A stretch of DNA of 64,000 nucleotides, taken from the NCBI GenBank assembly GCA_025454835.1, contig JALONQ010000008.1:62001-126000 (forward strand), read 5' to 3'. Made by a program: the position numbers and the translations under genes. This DNA comes from Bacteroidota bacterium. Lineage in GTDB: Bacteria; Bacteroidota; Ignavibacteria; UBA10030. Numbering within the stretch: position 1 is the stretch's first letter; each line of letters starts with the position of its first letter. The notes beneath the pieces are model-generated. The model did not search any database, was not told the DNA's origin, and saw nothing but the letters and a program-made list of their open reading frames with translations. Below, piece by piece: positions 8,964 to 17,825 of this stretch.

Positions 8964-9620
8964 ATGAAACGCCTTTCGATCGTCACCCTGCTGTGTGCCG
9001 CCTTCGCCGTCGCCAGCTCCCAGGATGCGGAGAACGTCTCCTTCAAGTGGGCCTTTGGGGCTCTCACTGGCCCGACAAAGGCCTTCGTCCCGATCACTCG
9101 CGACACCTCGCTTCGCAGCGGCGATGAGATCAAGATGTTGGTTGAGCTTGTCCGCGAATGCTATGTCTACGTCGTGTATGAAGGGCCGAACGGCGAGCTT
9201 TCGCTCCTCTTCCCGTACGACCTGAAGCAGTTCGCCACCGACTACGAGACCGGAAAGAACTACTACATTCCGAAGGGGCGGAACTGGCTGACGTTCGACA
9301 AGACAGCCGGCAAGGAGAAGTTCTACGTTCTGGCGTCGAACGAGCGGCTGACACAGCTGGAGGCGCTCATCAGTTCCTACCAGACGGCCGACAAAGCTTC
9401 GAAGCCCGGCGCCGCCGGGAAGGTCGTGGCGGAGATCCGCGACGTCCGCAAGCGCTTCCGCACCTTCACAACGCTCGCTGAGAAGCCGGTGACCATCGGG
9501 GGCAACGTTCGTGGCGTAGGTGAGGCCGCCGCCGCCCGCCGTCCGGACGTCGCCAACATCGCTACGGCGATCACGGCCAGCAATTTCTACGCGAAGACGT
9601 TCACGATCGATCATCGGTGA
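8964..9620 (+). CDS. Secreted DUF4384-domain protein
   Basis: A 218-residue protein with a signal peptide (MKRLSIVTLLCAAFAVASS). It is followed by a DUF4384-like domain: LRSGDEIKMLVELVRECYVYVVY, LSLLFPYD, NYYIPKG and KFYVLASNERL (read in separate segments). DUF4384 commonly occurs beside or fused to caspase-like proteins and secreted kinases. Here it starts 10 nt after the caspase gene, so the two are probably co-expressed and may form a complex in the periplasm. The C-terminal 60 residues are Ala-rich and unassigned. Confidence 0.82.
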   Translation: MKRLSIVTLLCAAFAVASSQDAENVSFKWAFGALTGPTKAFVPITRDTSLRSGDEIKMLVELVRECYVYVVYEGPNGELSLLFPYDLKQFATDYETGKNYYIPKGRNWLTFDKTAGKEKFYVLASNERLTQLEALISSYQTADKASKPGAAGKVVAEIRDVRKRFRTFTTLAEKPVTIGGNVRGVGEAAAARRPDVANIATAITASNFYAKTFTIDHR

Positions 9621-9642
9621 CCCGCGCGATACTGAAGCAATA

Positions 9643-9762
9643 ACCGCCAAGACCGCCAAGGCACGTTCATGTGCAGATCCGAACGCACGTGCCGAGGCTG
9701 GTGGAGTTCATTCGACCGCCAAGGTGACCAAGCAAAGCATTTGACTTGGCGTCTTGGCGGTT
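9643..9762. repeat. Intergenic inverted repeat (CCGCCAAG/CTTGGCG words)
   Basis: The gap between the DUF4384 and CHASE2-cyclase genes holds an imperfect palindrome. The left arm (9643-9661) and right arm (9745-9762, CTTGGCGTCTTGGCGGTT) are reverse complements apart from one inserted base. The roughly 80-nt loop has a second copy of ACCGCCAAGG. Each arm is a double of an 8-9 nt word. It belongs to the gene-less hairpin group found throughout the window. Confidence 0.8.
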
Positions 9763-9787
9763 CCTCGTTTCTCGTAGGTGATTAACC

Positions 9788-11761
9788 ATGCGCATCGGAC
9801 CGAAGACCCGCAATCTCCGCATGACGGCCCTCCTTGCCCTCGGAGCATGGGCGGTGGCGCATCTCTTGACGTGGCTGCTTCCCAATGTGCTCGAACCATG
9901 GAACTCGAAGGCGATCGACCGGATGTTCGTCTACCGGTCCGAGTCGGAGACCTTCCGACCGGCCTACGATTCCACCGTTCTTCACGTCGACCTGAGCGAC
10001 CGCAGCCTCGACAAGTTGGGCTCGTTCTATCCCTCCCGAGCGCACTTCGGCGACGTCGCCCGTGCCCTCGGCATCATGGGAACTGCCGCCCAGACGTGGG
10101 ACTTCATTTTTCCCGCCCATTCCTCCGATCCGAACGATGATCAAGCGTTCGTCAGCGGTGTGGCCGATGCCGGCAACGTCTATATCGGCATGGCGTTCGT
10201 GTTGGCCAGCAAGGGAGACGACGTGCCTGCCCGCGAGCTCACTCCCGAACATCAGGAGTATCTCGACCAGACTGCCTGGCAGGTGCGCGTGGAGGGCTCG
10301 CCGGCCGACCTGCTCGAAGGGCGCAATCCACTCATCAACTTCATCGAGCTCTCGCGCGCGACAAAAGGCCTTGGGTACCTGAGCCTTCGCTTCGACGCCG
10401 ACGGCGTGTTCCGGCGCGCGCCGCTCGTCGTACGCATCGGCGACGCGGTCTACCCGAGCATGCCGTTCCGCGCCGTCTGCGACCACCTTGGCGTCACACC
10501 CGATCGCATTGTCGTGCGTCCGGGTCGGACCGTCACGCTCCTCGGAGCTCAGAAGCCCGGCCAAGAGCCTCGCGATCTCGTCATTCCCGTGAACGATCAT
10601 GGCGAGATGGTCGTCAACTTCATCGGCCATTGGGACCGCATGAAGCACATCGACTTCGCCGACATTCTGCAGTACGCCGGTTCGAGCGATGATCTGGAGA
10701 TGCTCGCCGAAGAACTGCACACGCAAGGCGCGCTGGTCGTCGTGTCGCAGGTCTCCACCGGCTCCTCCGATATCGCCCCCGTCCCGACCGACAACAATTT
10801 TCCGCTGAGCGGTTTGCATGCCAGCGTGATGCACACGATCCTCTCCGGTCGATTCCTCGACGAGTGGGGCACGGGACGCATGCTCATCATCGAGGCGGCG
10901 CTGCTGCTCCTTATCGTGGCGATCGGTTCGGTGCGATCGTCGAGTCTTCTATGGGTCATGGCCGTTGGGCTCATCCTCGGCTACCTCGGCGCTGCGGCCC
11001 TCCTCTTCCTCGCGACCGACACGATCGTCCACATCATCCGCCCATCGATGATGATGGTGTTCGGCTTCGTCGGCATCTCCGCCTGGCGGTTCATCGGCGA
11101 GCAGAAGACGAAGGAGGCGCTCAAGCGGTCCTTCGAATCGTACTTCCCCTCGTCCGTCGTTCGGCGCATCATGGCGAACCCGGAAATGATCATGGTCGGC
11201 GGACAGAAGAAAGAGCTGTCGATCATGTTCACCGACATCAAGTCGTTCACGTCGTATTCGTCGGTGATGGACCCCGACACGATCCAGAAGATGCTGAACG
11301 AGTACTTTGAAGCGATGGTCGACATCGTCTTCAAGTACGAAGGGACGGTCGATAAGTTCATCGGGGACGGACTCATGGTCTTCTTCGGCGACCCCGAGCC
11401 GCAGCAGGACCATGCGCTTCGCTGTGTCAAGGCGGGCATCGAGATGCAGAAGAGGTGCCGCGAGATGAAGGTGGAATGGGAACGGAAGGGCCTCTTCCCG
11501 CTGAAGATCCGCGTCGGCATCAATACCGGCGACGTTATCGTCGGCAACATGGGCTCGGCCCGCCGTCTCTCCTATACGGTGCTCGGTGCGCCCGTCAATA
11601 TGGCGCAACGTCTGGAGTCTAACGCTCCCGTCGAAGGCATCATGATCTCGCAGCGAACGTGGGAGCTGGTGAAGGACCACGTCAAGACCCGCCCCCTCGA
11701 CCCGATCCAGCCCAAGGGCATCGCGGAACCGATCCAAGTGTACGAGGTCATCGTCGAGTAG
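9788..11761 (+). CDS. CHASE2 sensor adenylate/guanylate cyclase
   Basis: A 657-residue membrane cyclase: N-terminal membrane segment (about 12-31), extracytoplasmic CHASE2 domain (about 45-350), two or three membrane helices (about 362-430), and a class III cyclase domain (about 475-655). Metal-binding Asp residues are in MFTDIKSFTSY and DKFIGDGLMVFFGDP. The transition-state Asn and Arg are in VNMAQRLE. The purine-specifying position carries Lys (VDKFIGD) and, in YTVLGAPVN, a Thr where many adenylate cyclases have Asp, as in class IIIb enzymes. It makes cAMP (or possibly cGMP) in response to an extracytoplasmic signal. It follows the caspase and DUF4384 genes. Confidence 0.92.
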   Translation: MRIGPKTRNLRMTALLALGAWAVAHLLTWLLPNVLEPWNSKAIDRMFVYRSESETFRPAYDSTVLHVDLSDRSLDKLGSFYPSRAHFGDVARALGIMGTAAQTWDFIFPAHSSDPNDDQAFVSGVADAGNVYIGMAFVLASKGDDVPARELTPEHQEYLDQTAWQVRVEGSPADLLEGRNPLINFIELSRATKGLGYLSLRFDADGVFRRAPLVVRIGDAVYPSMPFRAVCDHLGVTPDRIVVRPGRTVTLLGAQKPGQEPRDLVIPVNDHGEMVVNFIGHWDRMKHIDFADILQYAGSSDDLEMLAEELHTQGALVVVSQVSTGSSDIAPVPTDNNFPLSGLHASVMHTILSGRFLDEWGTGRMLIIEAALLLLIVAIGSVRSSSLLWVMAVGLILGYLGAAALLFLATDTIVHIIRPSMMMVFGFVGISAWRFIGEQKTKEALKRSFESYFPSSVVRRIMANPEMIMVGGQKKELSIMFTDIKSFTSYSSVMDPDTIQKMLNEYFEAMVDIVFKYEGTVDKFIGDGLMVFFGDPEPQQDHALRCVKAGIEMQKRCREMKVEWERKGLFPLKIRVGINTGDVIVGNMGSARRLSYTVLGAPVNMAQRLESNAPVEGIMISQRTWELVKDHVKTRPLDPIQPKGIAEPIQVYEVIVE

Positions 11762-11768
11762 AACGATC

Positions 11769-11832
11769 CACCGCGGAGACGCTGAGACGCAAGTCAAGCA
11801 TGGTTTCTTTGCGCCTTGGCGTCTTTGCGGTT
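11769..11832. repeat. Intergenic inverted repeat (GACGC/GCGTC words)
   Basis: Short hairpin of about 64 nt. The left arm reads CACCGCGGAGACGCTGAG and the right arm ends GGCGTCTTTGCGGTT, complementary with a few mismatches. The word GAGACGC is repeated in the left arm. It fills the gap between the cyclase and hpnC and could end transcription or be a mobile hairpin. Confidence 0.75.
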
Positions 11833-11843
11833 ATCTTTCTTCC

Positions 11844-12728
11844 TTGCACACCGATCTCCTTCAACCCTCCCCCCGTTCGTGGTCGCTGGCTGAGGCCTAC
11901 GCATGGTGCCTTCGACTGGCATCGACGCACTACGAGAATTTTCCTGTGGCGTCGCGACTGTTGCCGAAGCGTGTGCGGCCGCACGTCGCTGCCGTGTATG
12001 CCTTCGCTCGCATCGCGGACGACATCGCCGACGAACCGGGGATGGACGAGCATGAACGGATCGCGTGGTTGGAGAAGTGGAGTGAACGAGTGCAGATGGC
12101 CTACCGTGGCGAGGCGGACCATCCGGCGTTCATCGCCCTCTCCGATACCGTCATCCGCCACAACATCCCGACGCATCTCCTGCTTGATCTCCTCTCAGCG
12201 TTCCGGCAGGATGTGACCGTCCATCGGTATGAGACGTTCGGCGATCTGCTTGAGTATTGCCGGCGCTCAGCGAACCCGGTGGGGCGGATCGTACTGCGAT
12301 TGTTCGGCTACGACGATCCCGACCTCGACCGCGACTCTGATGCCATCTGCACGGCACTGCAGCTGACCAACTTCTGGCAGGATGTGCGCGTGGACGCGCG
12401 GCGAGGGCGCATCTATGTGCCTCGGGAGGACCTGCGAAAGTTCGATTGCCGCGAGGACCTCATCGTCCGGGGCATTATGACGGAACCTTTGCGCTTGGCG
12501 CTGGCGTTTGAGGTGGAACGTACGCGCGCCATCTTCCGACGCGGGGCGCTTCTGCCCGACTCCGTTCGACATCCATTGCGCATCGAATTGCGCCTGACCT
12601 GGCTGGGCGGAATGCGCATTCTGGACAAAATCGAACGTTCTGGTTATACTGTGCTTGAGGATCGGCCGACGTTGACATGGATGGACGCGGCAGGAATGCT
12701 TGCCAGGTCCCTCCGCCGCCTCGTCTGA
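11844..12728 (+). CDS. hpnC: Hydroxysqualene synthase HpnC
   Basis: Trans-isoprenyl diphosphate synthase-like protein of 294 residues. In the HpnCDE route HpnC converts presqualene diphosphate to hydroxysqualene. The first Asp-rich motif is FARIADDIADE and the second is LTNFWQDVRVD. The segment HYENFPVASRLLPKRVRPHV is characteristic of HpnC rather than HpnD. The start is TTG 11844, with no clear ribosome binding site. No ATG lies nearby before the conserved region. It heads the hpnC-hpnD-hpnE cluster. No squalene-hopene cyclase is in the window. Confidence 0.92.
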   Translation: MHTDLLQPSPRSWSLAEAYAWCLRLASTHYENFPVASRLLPKRVRPHVAAVYAFARIADDIADEPGMDEHERIAWLEKWSERVQMAYRGEADHPAFIALSDTVIRHNIPTHLLLDLLSAFRQDVTVHRYETFGDLLEYCRRSANPVGRIVLRLFGYDDPDLDRDSDAICTALQLTNFWQDVRVDARRGRIYVPREDLRKFDCREDLIVRGIMTEPLRLALAFEVERTRAIFRRGALLPDSVRHPLRIELRLTWLGGMRILDKIERSGYTVLEDRPTLTWMDAAGMLARSLRRLV

Positions 12729-12761
12729 CAACTGACTGCTGGCTTCTGATCTCTGTTCCTC

Positions 12762-13652
12762 TTGTCTTCCACCGCCCTCCATATTGACTCCCTTGACAGC
12801 TCGCAGAATCGGCGGAGCAACTTCTATCTGTCGTTCCTGACGCTGCCACCTCCGAAGCGTGAGGCGATTGAAACGATCTACGCGTTTTGCCGCGTGACCG
12901 ACGACATCGTCGACGAATCGGGCGACGACCGGTCGAAGCATCAACGACTGAGGCTGTGGACGGAAGAGATCCATCGCGCCATCAACGGCTCGTCGCGCTT
13001 CCAGGTGCTGAATCGCATGAGCGCCATCATGGCCCGTTTCAATATTCCGCTCCACCACGTGGACGGATTGTTGGAGGGGATGGAGATGGACCTGACGAAG
13101 AAGCGGTACGAGACATTCGAGGAGCTGCAGGAGTATTGCTACCGGGCGGCGTCGACCGTCGGGCTGATGTGCGCCGAGGTGTTCGGCTACCGGAACGCCC
13201 GGACGCGCGACTATGCCGTGAACCTCGGCATTGCGCTCCAGCTCACGAACATTTTGCGCGACCTGAAGCAGGATGGCAAGCGGGGCCGGATCTACCTGCC
13301 GCTGGAGGATCTCCGGCGCTTTGGCTACACAGAGGAGGAGCTGCTGGCGGGCGTGCATAATGAGCGCTTCGTGGCGTTGATGAAGTTCCAGTGTGACCGG
13401 GCGCGTTCGTATTTCCGCACGGCCAAGGCGGCGCTCGCCGAGGAAGACAAGCCCCTCTTCACCGCGGCGCGGATCATGGGGAACATCTATTTCTTGCTCC
13501 TCCGCCGCATCGAACAGGCCGACTACAATGTTTTCGATCGCAAGATCCGGGTCGGCGGGGCCGTCAAGGTCATGGTCGTGATGATGCTGCGATTGAGGAC
13601 GTTCTTCCCGCGGGATCTTCATCGGTATGTGAGGACGGAGCTGCCGGCGTGA
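12762..13652 (+). CDS. hpnD: Presqualene diphosphate synthase HpnD
   Basis: A 296-residue enzyme that condenses two farnesyl diphosphates to presqualene diphosphate. Asp-rich motifs are FCRVTDDIVDE (first) and LTNILRDLKQD (second). YRAASTVGLMCAEVFGY is a typical HpnD block. The start is a TTG (MSSTALHIDS) 33 nt after hpnC. The C-terminus ends in a basic, hydrophobic stretch (VKVMVVMMLRLRTFFPRD) that may associate with the membrane. Confidence 0.93.
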   Translation: MSSTALHIDSLDSSQNRRSNFYLSFLTLPPPKREAIETIYAFCRVTDDIVDESGDDRSKHQRLRLWTEEIHRAINGSSRFQVLNRMSAIMARFNIPLHHVDGLLEGMEMDLTKKRYETFEELQEYCYRAASTVGLMCAEVFGYRNARTRDYAVNLGIALQLTNILRDLKQDGKRGRIYLPLEDLRRFGYTEEELLAGVHNERFVALMKFQCDRARSYFRTAKAALAEEDKPLFTAARIMGNIYFLLLRRIEQADYNVFDRKIRVGGAVKVMVVMMLRLRTFFPRDLHRYVRTELPA

Positions 13653-13848
13653 CGAGAAGTTCGAAGGTAGAAGTGAGACGTGGTAAGGACGTCGTATACA
13701 AGGAGCGCGGTCGGCCATTGTAGGCCTTCTGCGCTCTTCGTGCTTTGATCGTGGCGTTTGTGACACATCGCTCGTGCTTCGGGCTCAGCGTGACCTCATC
13801 GCATAGCGCGAACTTCTTCCGTATCTTCGGCTTATACCTGCTCGCACC

Positions 13849-15177
13849 GTGAAAGATCCCATCATCATCGTCGGCGGCGGTGTCGCCGGACTCTCAGCTG
13901 CCGTCCATCTTTCAGCCGCGGGACACGCCGTTCATCTCATCGACCGCCGACAGCACCTCGGCGGACGCACATACTCGTGGCGCGACGAGGTCACGGGCGA
14001 CATCGTCGACAATGGACAACATCTGTTGATGGGATGCTATGCCGAAACGATGAGGTATCTCGACCTCATCGGCAGCCGGCATCTCGCAAAGCTCCAGCCA
14101 TCGCTGCACATCGACTTTGCCGACGTCGCCACTGGACAGCGGGCTTCATTGCACGCCGGATGGCTTCCTGCCCCGCTTCATGTCTTTGCCGGCCTGCTCG
14201 GACTGAACACGCTCTCGTTCGCAGACAAGCTGCGACTGATCCCGCTCGGCGTCGAACTGCTCTGGTCGGCCCCGTGGAAGGAATACGCGCTGCAGCACAT
14301 GTCGGTAGAGTATTGGCTGCAAGAGCTGCGGCAATCGGAGACGGCGCGGCGTCACCTGTGGGACGTCATCGCCATCGGGAGTCTGAACGACCATCCGAGC
14401 CGCGTCTCCGCTCTCCCCTTCTTTCGCGTCCTCCGGACCGCCTTCTTCGGCAAACGGTCCAACGCCTCGCTCCTGATCCCTACGGCGGGCCTCTCCGAGA
14501 TCCTCGTCCATCCTGCCAGGAAGTTCGTCGAATCTCAAGGCGGAACGCTGACGACGGGATCTGCGGTGTCGGGTGTGATCGTGAAGGACGGCCGTGCGGC
14601 CGGCGTCATGGTCGGAAACAGGGCGGTGTCGGCGTCGCGCGTCATCCTCGCTGTCCCGCACTATGCCGTCACTTCCTTGCTCCCTCGCGCCTCTGCACCA
14701 CTGGCGGCATCCAGCTTTTCTTCCTCCCCCATCATCACCGTGAATCTTTGGTTCGACCGCCGCGTGATGGAACAGGAGTTCGTCGCGCTCCTGAACGGCC
14801 GGATACAGTGGGCTTTCGATCGCGGCCGCATCGTCGGGCATTCGGGAGACGGACAGTACCTTGCCTGCGTCATCAGCGGTGCAGCAGACCATGTTGACGA
14901 AGAGAAGGAGGCGCTCGTACGGATGGCGGTAGACGATCTGGCGGCGGTGTTTCCGGCGGTGCGGAGCGTTTCGATCCGTCACAGTTTGGTGGTGAAAGAA
15001 ATGAAGGCCACGTTCACCCCCGTTCCCGGTTCTGAGTCATGGCGGCCGGAGGCGAAGACGGAAACGCCGGGGCTGTTCCTCGCCGGGGATTGGACGAACA
15101 CCGGATTTCCGGCGACGATTGAGGGAGCGGTCCTGAGCGGGCGAAAGGCGGCGGAGGAGGTCCTCAAAGCATCCTAG
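13849..15177 (+). CDS. hpnE: Hydroxysqualene dehydroxylase HpnE (FAD-dependent)
   Basis: A 442-residue flavoprotein that reduces hydroxysqualene to squalene. The N-terminal Rossmann motif is IIVGGGVAGLSAAVHL with the downstream RRQHLGGRTYS, and the C-terminal FAD-binding segment is LFLAGDWTNTGFPATIEGA. The start is GTG 13849 (MKDPIIIVGGG). A 196-nt spacer separates it from hpnD. No ORF in that spacer is supported. Together with hpnC and hpnD it makes squalene for hopanoids or other triterpenes. Confidence 0.93.
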   Translation: MKDPIIIVGGGVAGLSAAVHLSAAGHAVHLIDRRQHLGGRTYSWRDEVTGDIVDNGQHLLMGCYAETMRYLDLIGSRHLAKLQPSLHIDFADVATGQRASLHAGWLPAPLHVFAGLLGLNTLSFADKLRLIPLGVELLWSAPWKEYALQHMSVEYWLQELRQSETARRHLWDVIAIGSLNDHPSRVSALPFFRVLRTAFFGKRSNASLLIPTAGLSEILVHPARKFVESQGGTLTTGSAVSGVIVKDGRAAGVMVGNRAVSASRVILAVPHYAVTSLLPRASAPLAASSFSSSPIITVNLWFDRRVMEQEFVALLNGRIQWAFDRGRIVGHSGDGQYLACVISGAADHVDEEKEALVRMAVDDLAAVFPAVRSVSIRHSLVVKEMKATFTPVPGSESWRPEAKTETPGLFLAGDWTNTGFPATIEGAVLSGRKAAEEVLKAS

Positions 15178-15272
15178 CCGCATAGAACGCAGACATCGCA
15201 AAGAGAGGTTGGAAAGATCGACAGCCACGCGTGTTTCGGAATAGTCTCTTCGCTCTTTGCGTTCTTTGCGGC
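15178..15272. repeat. Intergenic inverted repeat (CGCAAAG/CTTTGCG words)
   Basis: The left arm (15178-15206) contains GAACGCAGACATCGCAAAGA and the right arm (15245-15272) contains TCGCTCTTTGCGTTC. They are reverse complements with few mismatches around a 38-nt loop. It has the same word style as the hairpins at 11769, 38229 and around the GxxExxY gene. Confidence 0.8.
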
Positions 15273-15319
15273 ATTATTTCTAACTTGGGATGTTCAATCT
15301 CTCACTCGCCTTTTCCATC

Positions 15320-15820
15320 ATGGAACGTCTCTTCTCTCCCTGGCGCTCGCAATACATCGCTTCGTTCAAGCGCGAACAGAAACACGGCGACGAATGCCTC
15401 TTCTGCGCCGTCGAGGCCAGCCGCAAGGACGCCCGGAACCTTGTCATCCATCGCGGTAAGACCTGCCTGATCATGATGAACCTGTACCCGTACAACAGCG
15501 GGCACATCATGGTGGTCCCGTACCGTCACACCGCCGAGATCAGCGATCTGTCCCCGAAGGAGAACGCCGAGGTGATGGCGCTGCTCGCCCGCATGACACG
15601 CGCCATGACGAAGGTGATGAACCCGCACGGGTTCAATCTGGGCGCCAACCTCGGCCGCCCGGCGGGGGCCGGTCTGGACCAGCACATCCATTTCCATCTC
15701 GTCCCCCGCTGGAATGGCGACACGAACTTCATGCCCACGCTGGCCGATACGAAGCTGATCTCTGAAGACATCGACCGGACCTACGCCAAGCTGCGAAAAG
15801 CGCTGAAGTCGACCCGATGA
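15320..15820 (+). CDS. HIT family hydrolase/adenylyltransferase
   Basis: A 166-residue histidine-triad protein. The catalytic triad motif is DQHIHFHLVPRW. An N-terminal MERLFSPWRSQYI followed by CLFC is typical of the bacterial HIT branch annotated as Ap4A phosphorylase or HIT hydrolase. It acts on nucleotide phosphates, but the exact substrate is unknown. ATG 15320 was preferred to ATG 15290 because the family starts at MERL-SPWR. No ribosome binding site is evident. Confidence 0.88.
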   Translation: MERLFSPWRSQYIASFKREQKHGDECLFCAVEASRKDARNLVIHRGKTCLIMMNLYPYNSGHIMVVPYRHTAEISDLSPKENAEVMALLARMTRAMTKVMNPHGFNLGANLGRPAGAGLDQHIHFHLVPRWNGDTNFMPTLADTKLISEDIDRTYAKLRKALKSTR

Positions 15821-15841
15821 CGCGGGCTCTCTGCCGGTAGA

Positions 15842-15874
15842 AACGGGGAAGGGCTACCATCGCCTTTCCCCGTT
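15842..15874 (+). terminator. Hairpin terminator after the HIT gene
   Basis: Arms AACGGGGAAGG and CCTTTCCCCGTT (one-base bulge) followed by GCCATTTTC, 22 nt after the HIT stop codon. Confidence 0.7.
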
Positions 15875-15960
15875 GCCATTTTCGGCCCGGTGATTCGGCG
15901 GCGATTCCGTCTGATTATCGATATCTTCCTGCGTGGACTTTACATTCGCCCGAGGAGATC

Positions 15961-17394
15961 ATGCCAGCCACCTTCCGTTCGTCCCTCTTGTCGTTCGTCG
16001 TCGTTTGCGGCCTCACAGCCCAGGACCGAGTGTATCTGCAGAGCGACTTCCCAAAGGAGGAATTCATCCAGCGGCGGGCGCTCATCATGGACGCGGTGGG
16101 GTCGAAAGCGATCGCCGTCCTCCAGGGCGCTCCCAATGTCGACGGCTTCAAGGTCTTCCGGCAAACAAACGAGTTCTACTATTGCACCGGCCTTGAGGTC
16201 CCGCACGCATTGCTGGTGATCGACGGCCGCACACGCCGGTCGACGCTCTACCTTCCCCATCGGGATGGACCGCGCGATGCCAACGAGGGCAAGACCCTGT
16301 CGGCTGAGGACGTCGATCTGGTCATGGCCAGTACAGGCGTCGATGCCGTGAAAGGGGTCGACATGTTTGCGCGCGACCTGACTGGAGCGCTTGTTCGCAT
16401 GCCAGCTCCCTCGATCTACACGCCGCTGAGCCCCGCCGAACGTGGCACGGACAGCCGCGATGTTCTCCTCGGCTATCAGGCAGAGGTCTCCGCCGATCCG
16501 TGGGACGGACGTCCGTCACGCGAAGGGCGCTTCGTCCAGCTTCTGCGCGAACGGTATCCGCAGTTTGACGTCCGCGACCTTTCGCCGACGCTGGACGATC
16601 TCCGAAGCGTCAAGAGTGCGCGCGAGATCGCATTGATCCGAACGGCCTCCCGCATCGCGGGCTGGGCCCTGGTCGAAGCGATGCGCAGCACGAAGCCGGA
16701 TGTGACCGAGTACCAGATCGACGCCGTGGCGCGCTATATCTACCAGATCCACGGGGCTCGCCGTGAAGGCTACAACTCGATCACCGCGGGCGGGACCAAC
16801 GCGTGGATGGGCCATTACTTCCGGAACCTCGACACGCTGCGCGCGGGCGACATGGTGCTGATGGACTACGCGCCGGATTATCGATACTACACATCGGACG
16901 TCACGCGGATGTGGCCCGTCTTGGGTGTCTATACCAAGGCCCAGCGTCAGATGGCCGACTTCATTCTGGCGTATCGCAACGCCCTTCTCAAGCGCATCGC
17001 GCCAGGGCTGACGCCCGATTCAATTCAGAACGACGCCGCCCGTGAGATGCGAGCCTACCTCGCGAAGGTCACGTTTGAGAAGGACATCTATCGAAAGGCT
17101 GCCGAAGGGGCTCTCACGTTCCGCGGTCATCTGTCGCACCCCGTTGGGCTTGCCGTGCATGACGTCGGTCCGTACCGGCCAGGACCTCTCAAGCCCGGCC
17201 ACGTCTTCTCCATTGATCCGATGATCTGGGTGCCGGAAGAGAAGCTCTATGTGCGGATGGAGGACGTTATCGTCGTCACCGCCACGGGCGTCGAGAATTT
17301 CACCGACTTCCTCCCCTCGACGCCGGATGAGATCCAGCGGACCATGAAGGAACCCGGGGTGCTGCAGTTCCGTCCTCCGACGGTGATACGTTGA
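15961..17394 (+). CDS. Secreted Xaa-Pro aminopeptidase (M24B)
   Basis: A 477-residue protein with a signal peptide (SSLLSFVVVCGLTAQ), an N-terminal creatinase-like domain and a C-terminal pita-bread fold. Metal ligands are Asp in LMDYAPDYRYYTSDVTRMW (two Asp), His in SHPVGLAVHDVG, and Glu in VRMEDVIVVT. The ligand usually seen as Glu (IEPG) is Asp here (VFSIDPMIW), a variant I recall in related secreted enzymes. It releases N-terminal residues before proline, probably in the periplasm. It is the first of three secreted peptidases in the window. Confidence 0.9.
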   Translation: MPATFRSSLLSFVVVCGLTAQDRVYLQSDFPKEEFIQRRALIMDAVGSKAIAVLQGAPNVDGFKVFRQTNEFYYCTGLEVPHALLVIDGRTRRSTLYLPHRDGPRDANEGKTLSAEDVDLVMASTGVDAVKGVDMFARDLTGALVRMPAPSIYTPLSPAERGTDSRDVLLGYQAEVSADPWDGRPSREGRFVQLLRERYPQFDVRDLSPTLDDLRSVKSAREIALIRTASRIAGWALVEAMRSTKPDVTEYQIDAVARYIYQIHGARREGYNSITAGGTNAWMGHYFRNLDTLRAGDMVLMDYAPDYRYYTSDVTRMWPVLGVYTKAQRQMADFILAYRNALLKRIAPGLTPDSIQNDAAREMRAYLAKVTFEKDIYRKAAEGALTFRGHLSHPVGLAVHDVGPYRPGPLKPGHVFSIDPMIWVPEEKLYVRMEDVIVVTATGVENFTDFLPSTPDEIQRTMKEPGVLQFRPPTVIR

Positions 17395-17412
17395 GGTTTG
17401 CGTGAGCGTTCG

Positions 17413-17676
17413 CTTGAAGGGCAGATCACGCAGAGCCGATTTGATCTCGACAGTCACACTGCTTTCCACGACTGGGTCGGCTCGGAAGGCGGTTCGGAGC
17501 ATCAAGAATTCGTGACGCAATAGTCCGACCACCTGCCGCTCGCGCGTCAGGCCAAGTTACGCTGGTTCGTACGACAGAGCTTCTTCGTAAGCCGATTCCA
17601 GCAGACCTGGTCCGAACGTTCGATGAGGAAAGAGGGCGCGATCCAGAAGCGCGACTGAGATCTGGTTGGCGTCCAC
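17413..17676 (-). pseudogene. GxxExxY protein (PD-(D/E)XK nuclease-like) pseudogene
   Basis: Translating the minus strand from GTG 17676 gives VDANQISVALLDRAL, then FGPGLLESAYEEALSYE, a TAA stop in frame, and then RTAFRADPVVESSV and TVEIKSALRDLPF in the same frame. This matches the intact GxxExxY gene at 35856-36233 throughout: GLLESVY against GLLESAY, and the Asp-x9-Glu-x-Lys core with identical spacing. One internal stop, a few missing codons after it, and loss of about the last 40 residues against the downstream peptidase gene mark it as decayed. GGGGAG precedes the GTG. A CGCAGAG-type repeat arm lies upstream at 17743-17777, at about the same distance as in the intact copy. Confidence 0.85.
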
Positions 17677-17742
17677 AGTCTCCCCTACGTTGAAAAGGTC
17701 AGACGAACGGAGCGACTCGACTCCATGCGAGTCAATGCAGCT

Positions 17743-17777
17743 TCTCTCCGTGCTCTCTGCGAACTCTGCGTTTCCCT
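17743..17777 (-). repeat. CGCAGAG-type repeat arm next to the GxxExxY pseudogene
   Basis: On the minus strand this reads GGGAAACGCAGAGTTCGCAG followed by AGAGCACGGAGAG, the same vocabulary as the arm at 35752-35790 before the intact gene. About 66 nt separate it from the pseudogene start (65 nt in the intact copy). No matching second arm is left on the other side. Confidence 0.7.
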
Positions 17778-17789
17778 GCCTGACTGCAG

Positions 17790-17825
17790 ACCTGCCTGCC
17801 GAGGGCGGTCAGTCGGCAGGCAGGT
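17790..17825. repeat. Perfect palindromic hairpin (CCTGCC family)
   Basis: A 13-bp perfect stem (ACCTGCCTGCCGA / TCGGCAGGCAGGT) with a 10-nt loop, lying 30 nt before the S9 peptidase start. Related palindromes are at 20415, 21276 (inside priA) and 43651. It may be a REP-like mobile hairpin, and it may also affect translation of the downstream gene. Confidence 0.75.

Noticed and set aside
10949-11797. Minus-strand open frame of 282 codons rich in Asp and His
   Set aside because: Antisense of the CHASE2 cyclase catalytic domain. The His/Asp-rich composition is what reverse-reading such GC-rich genes gives.
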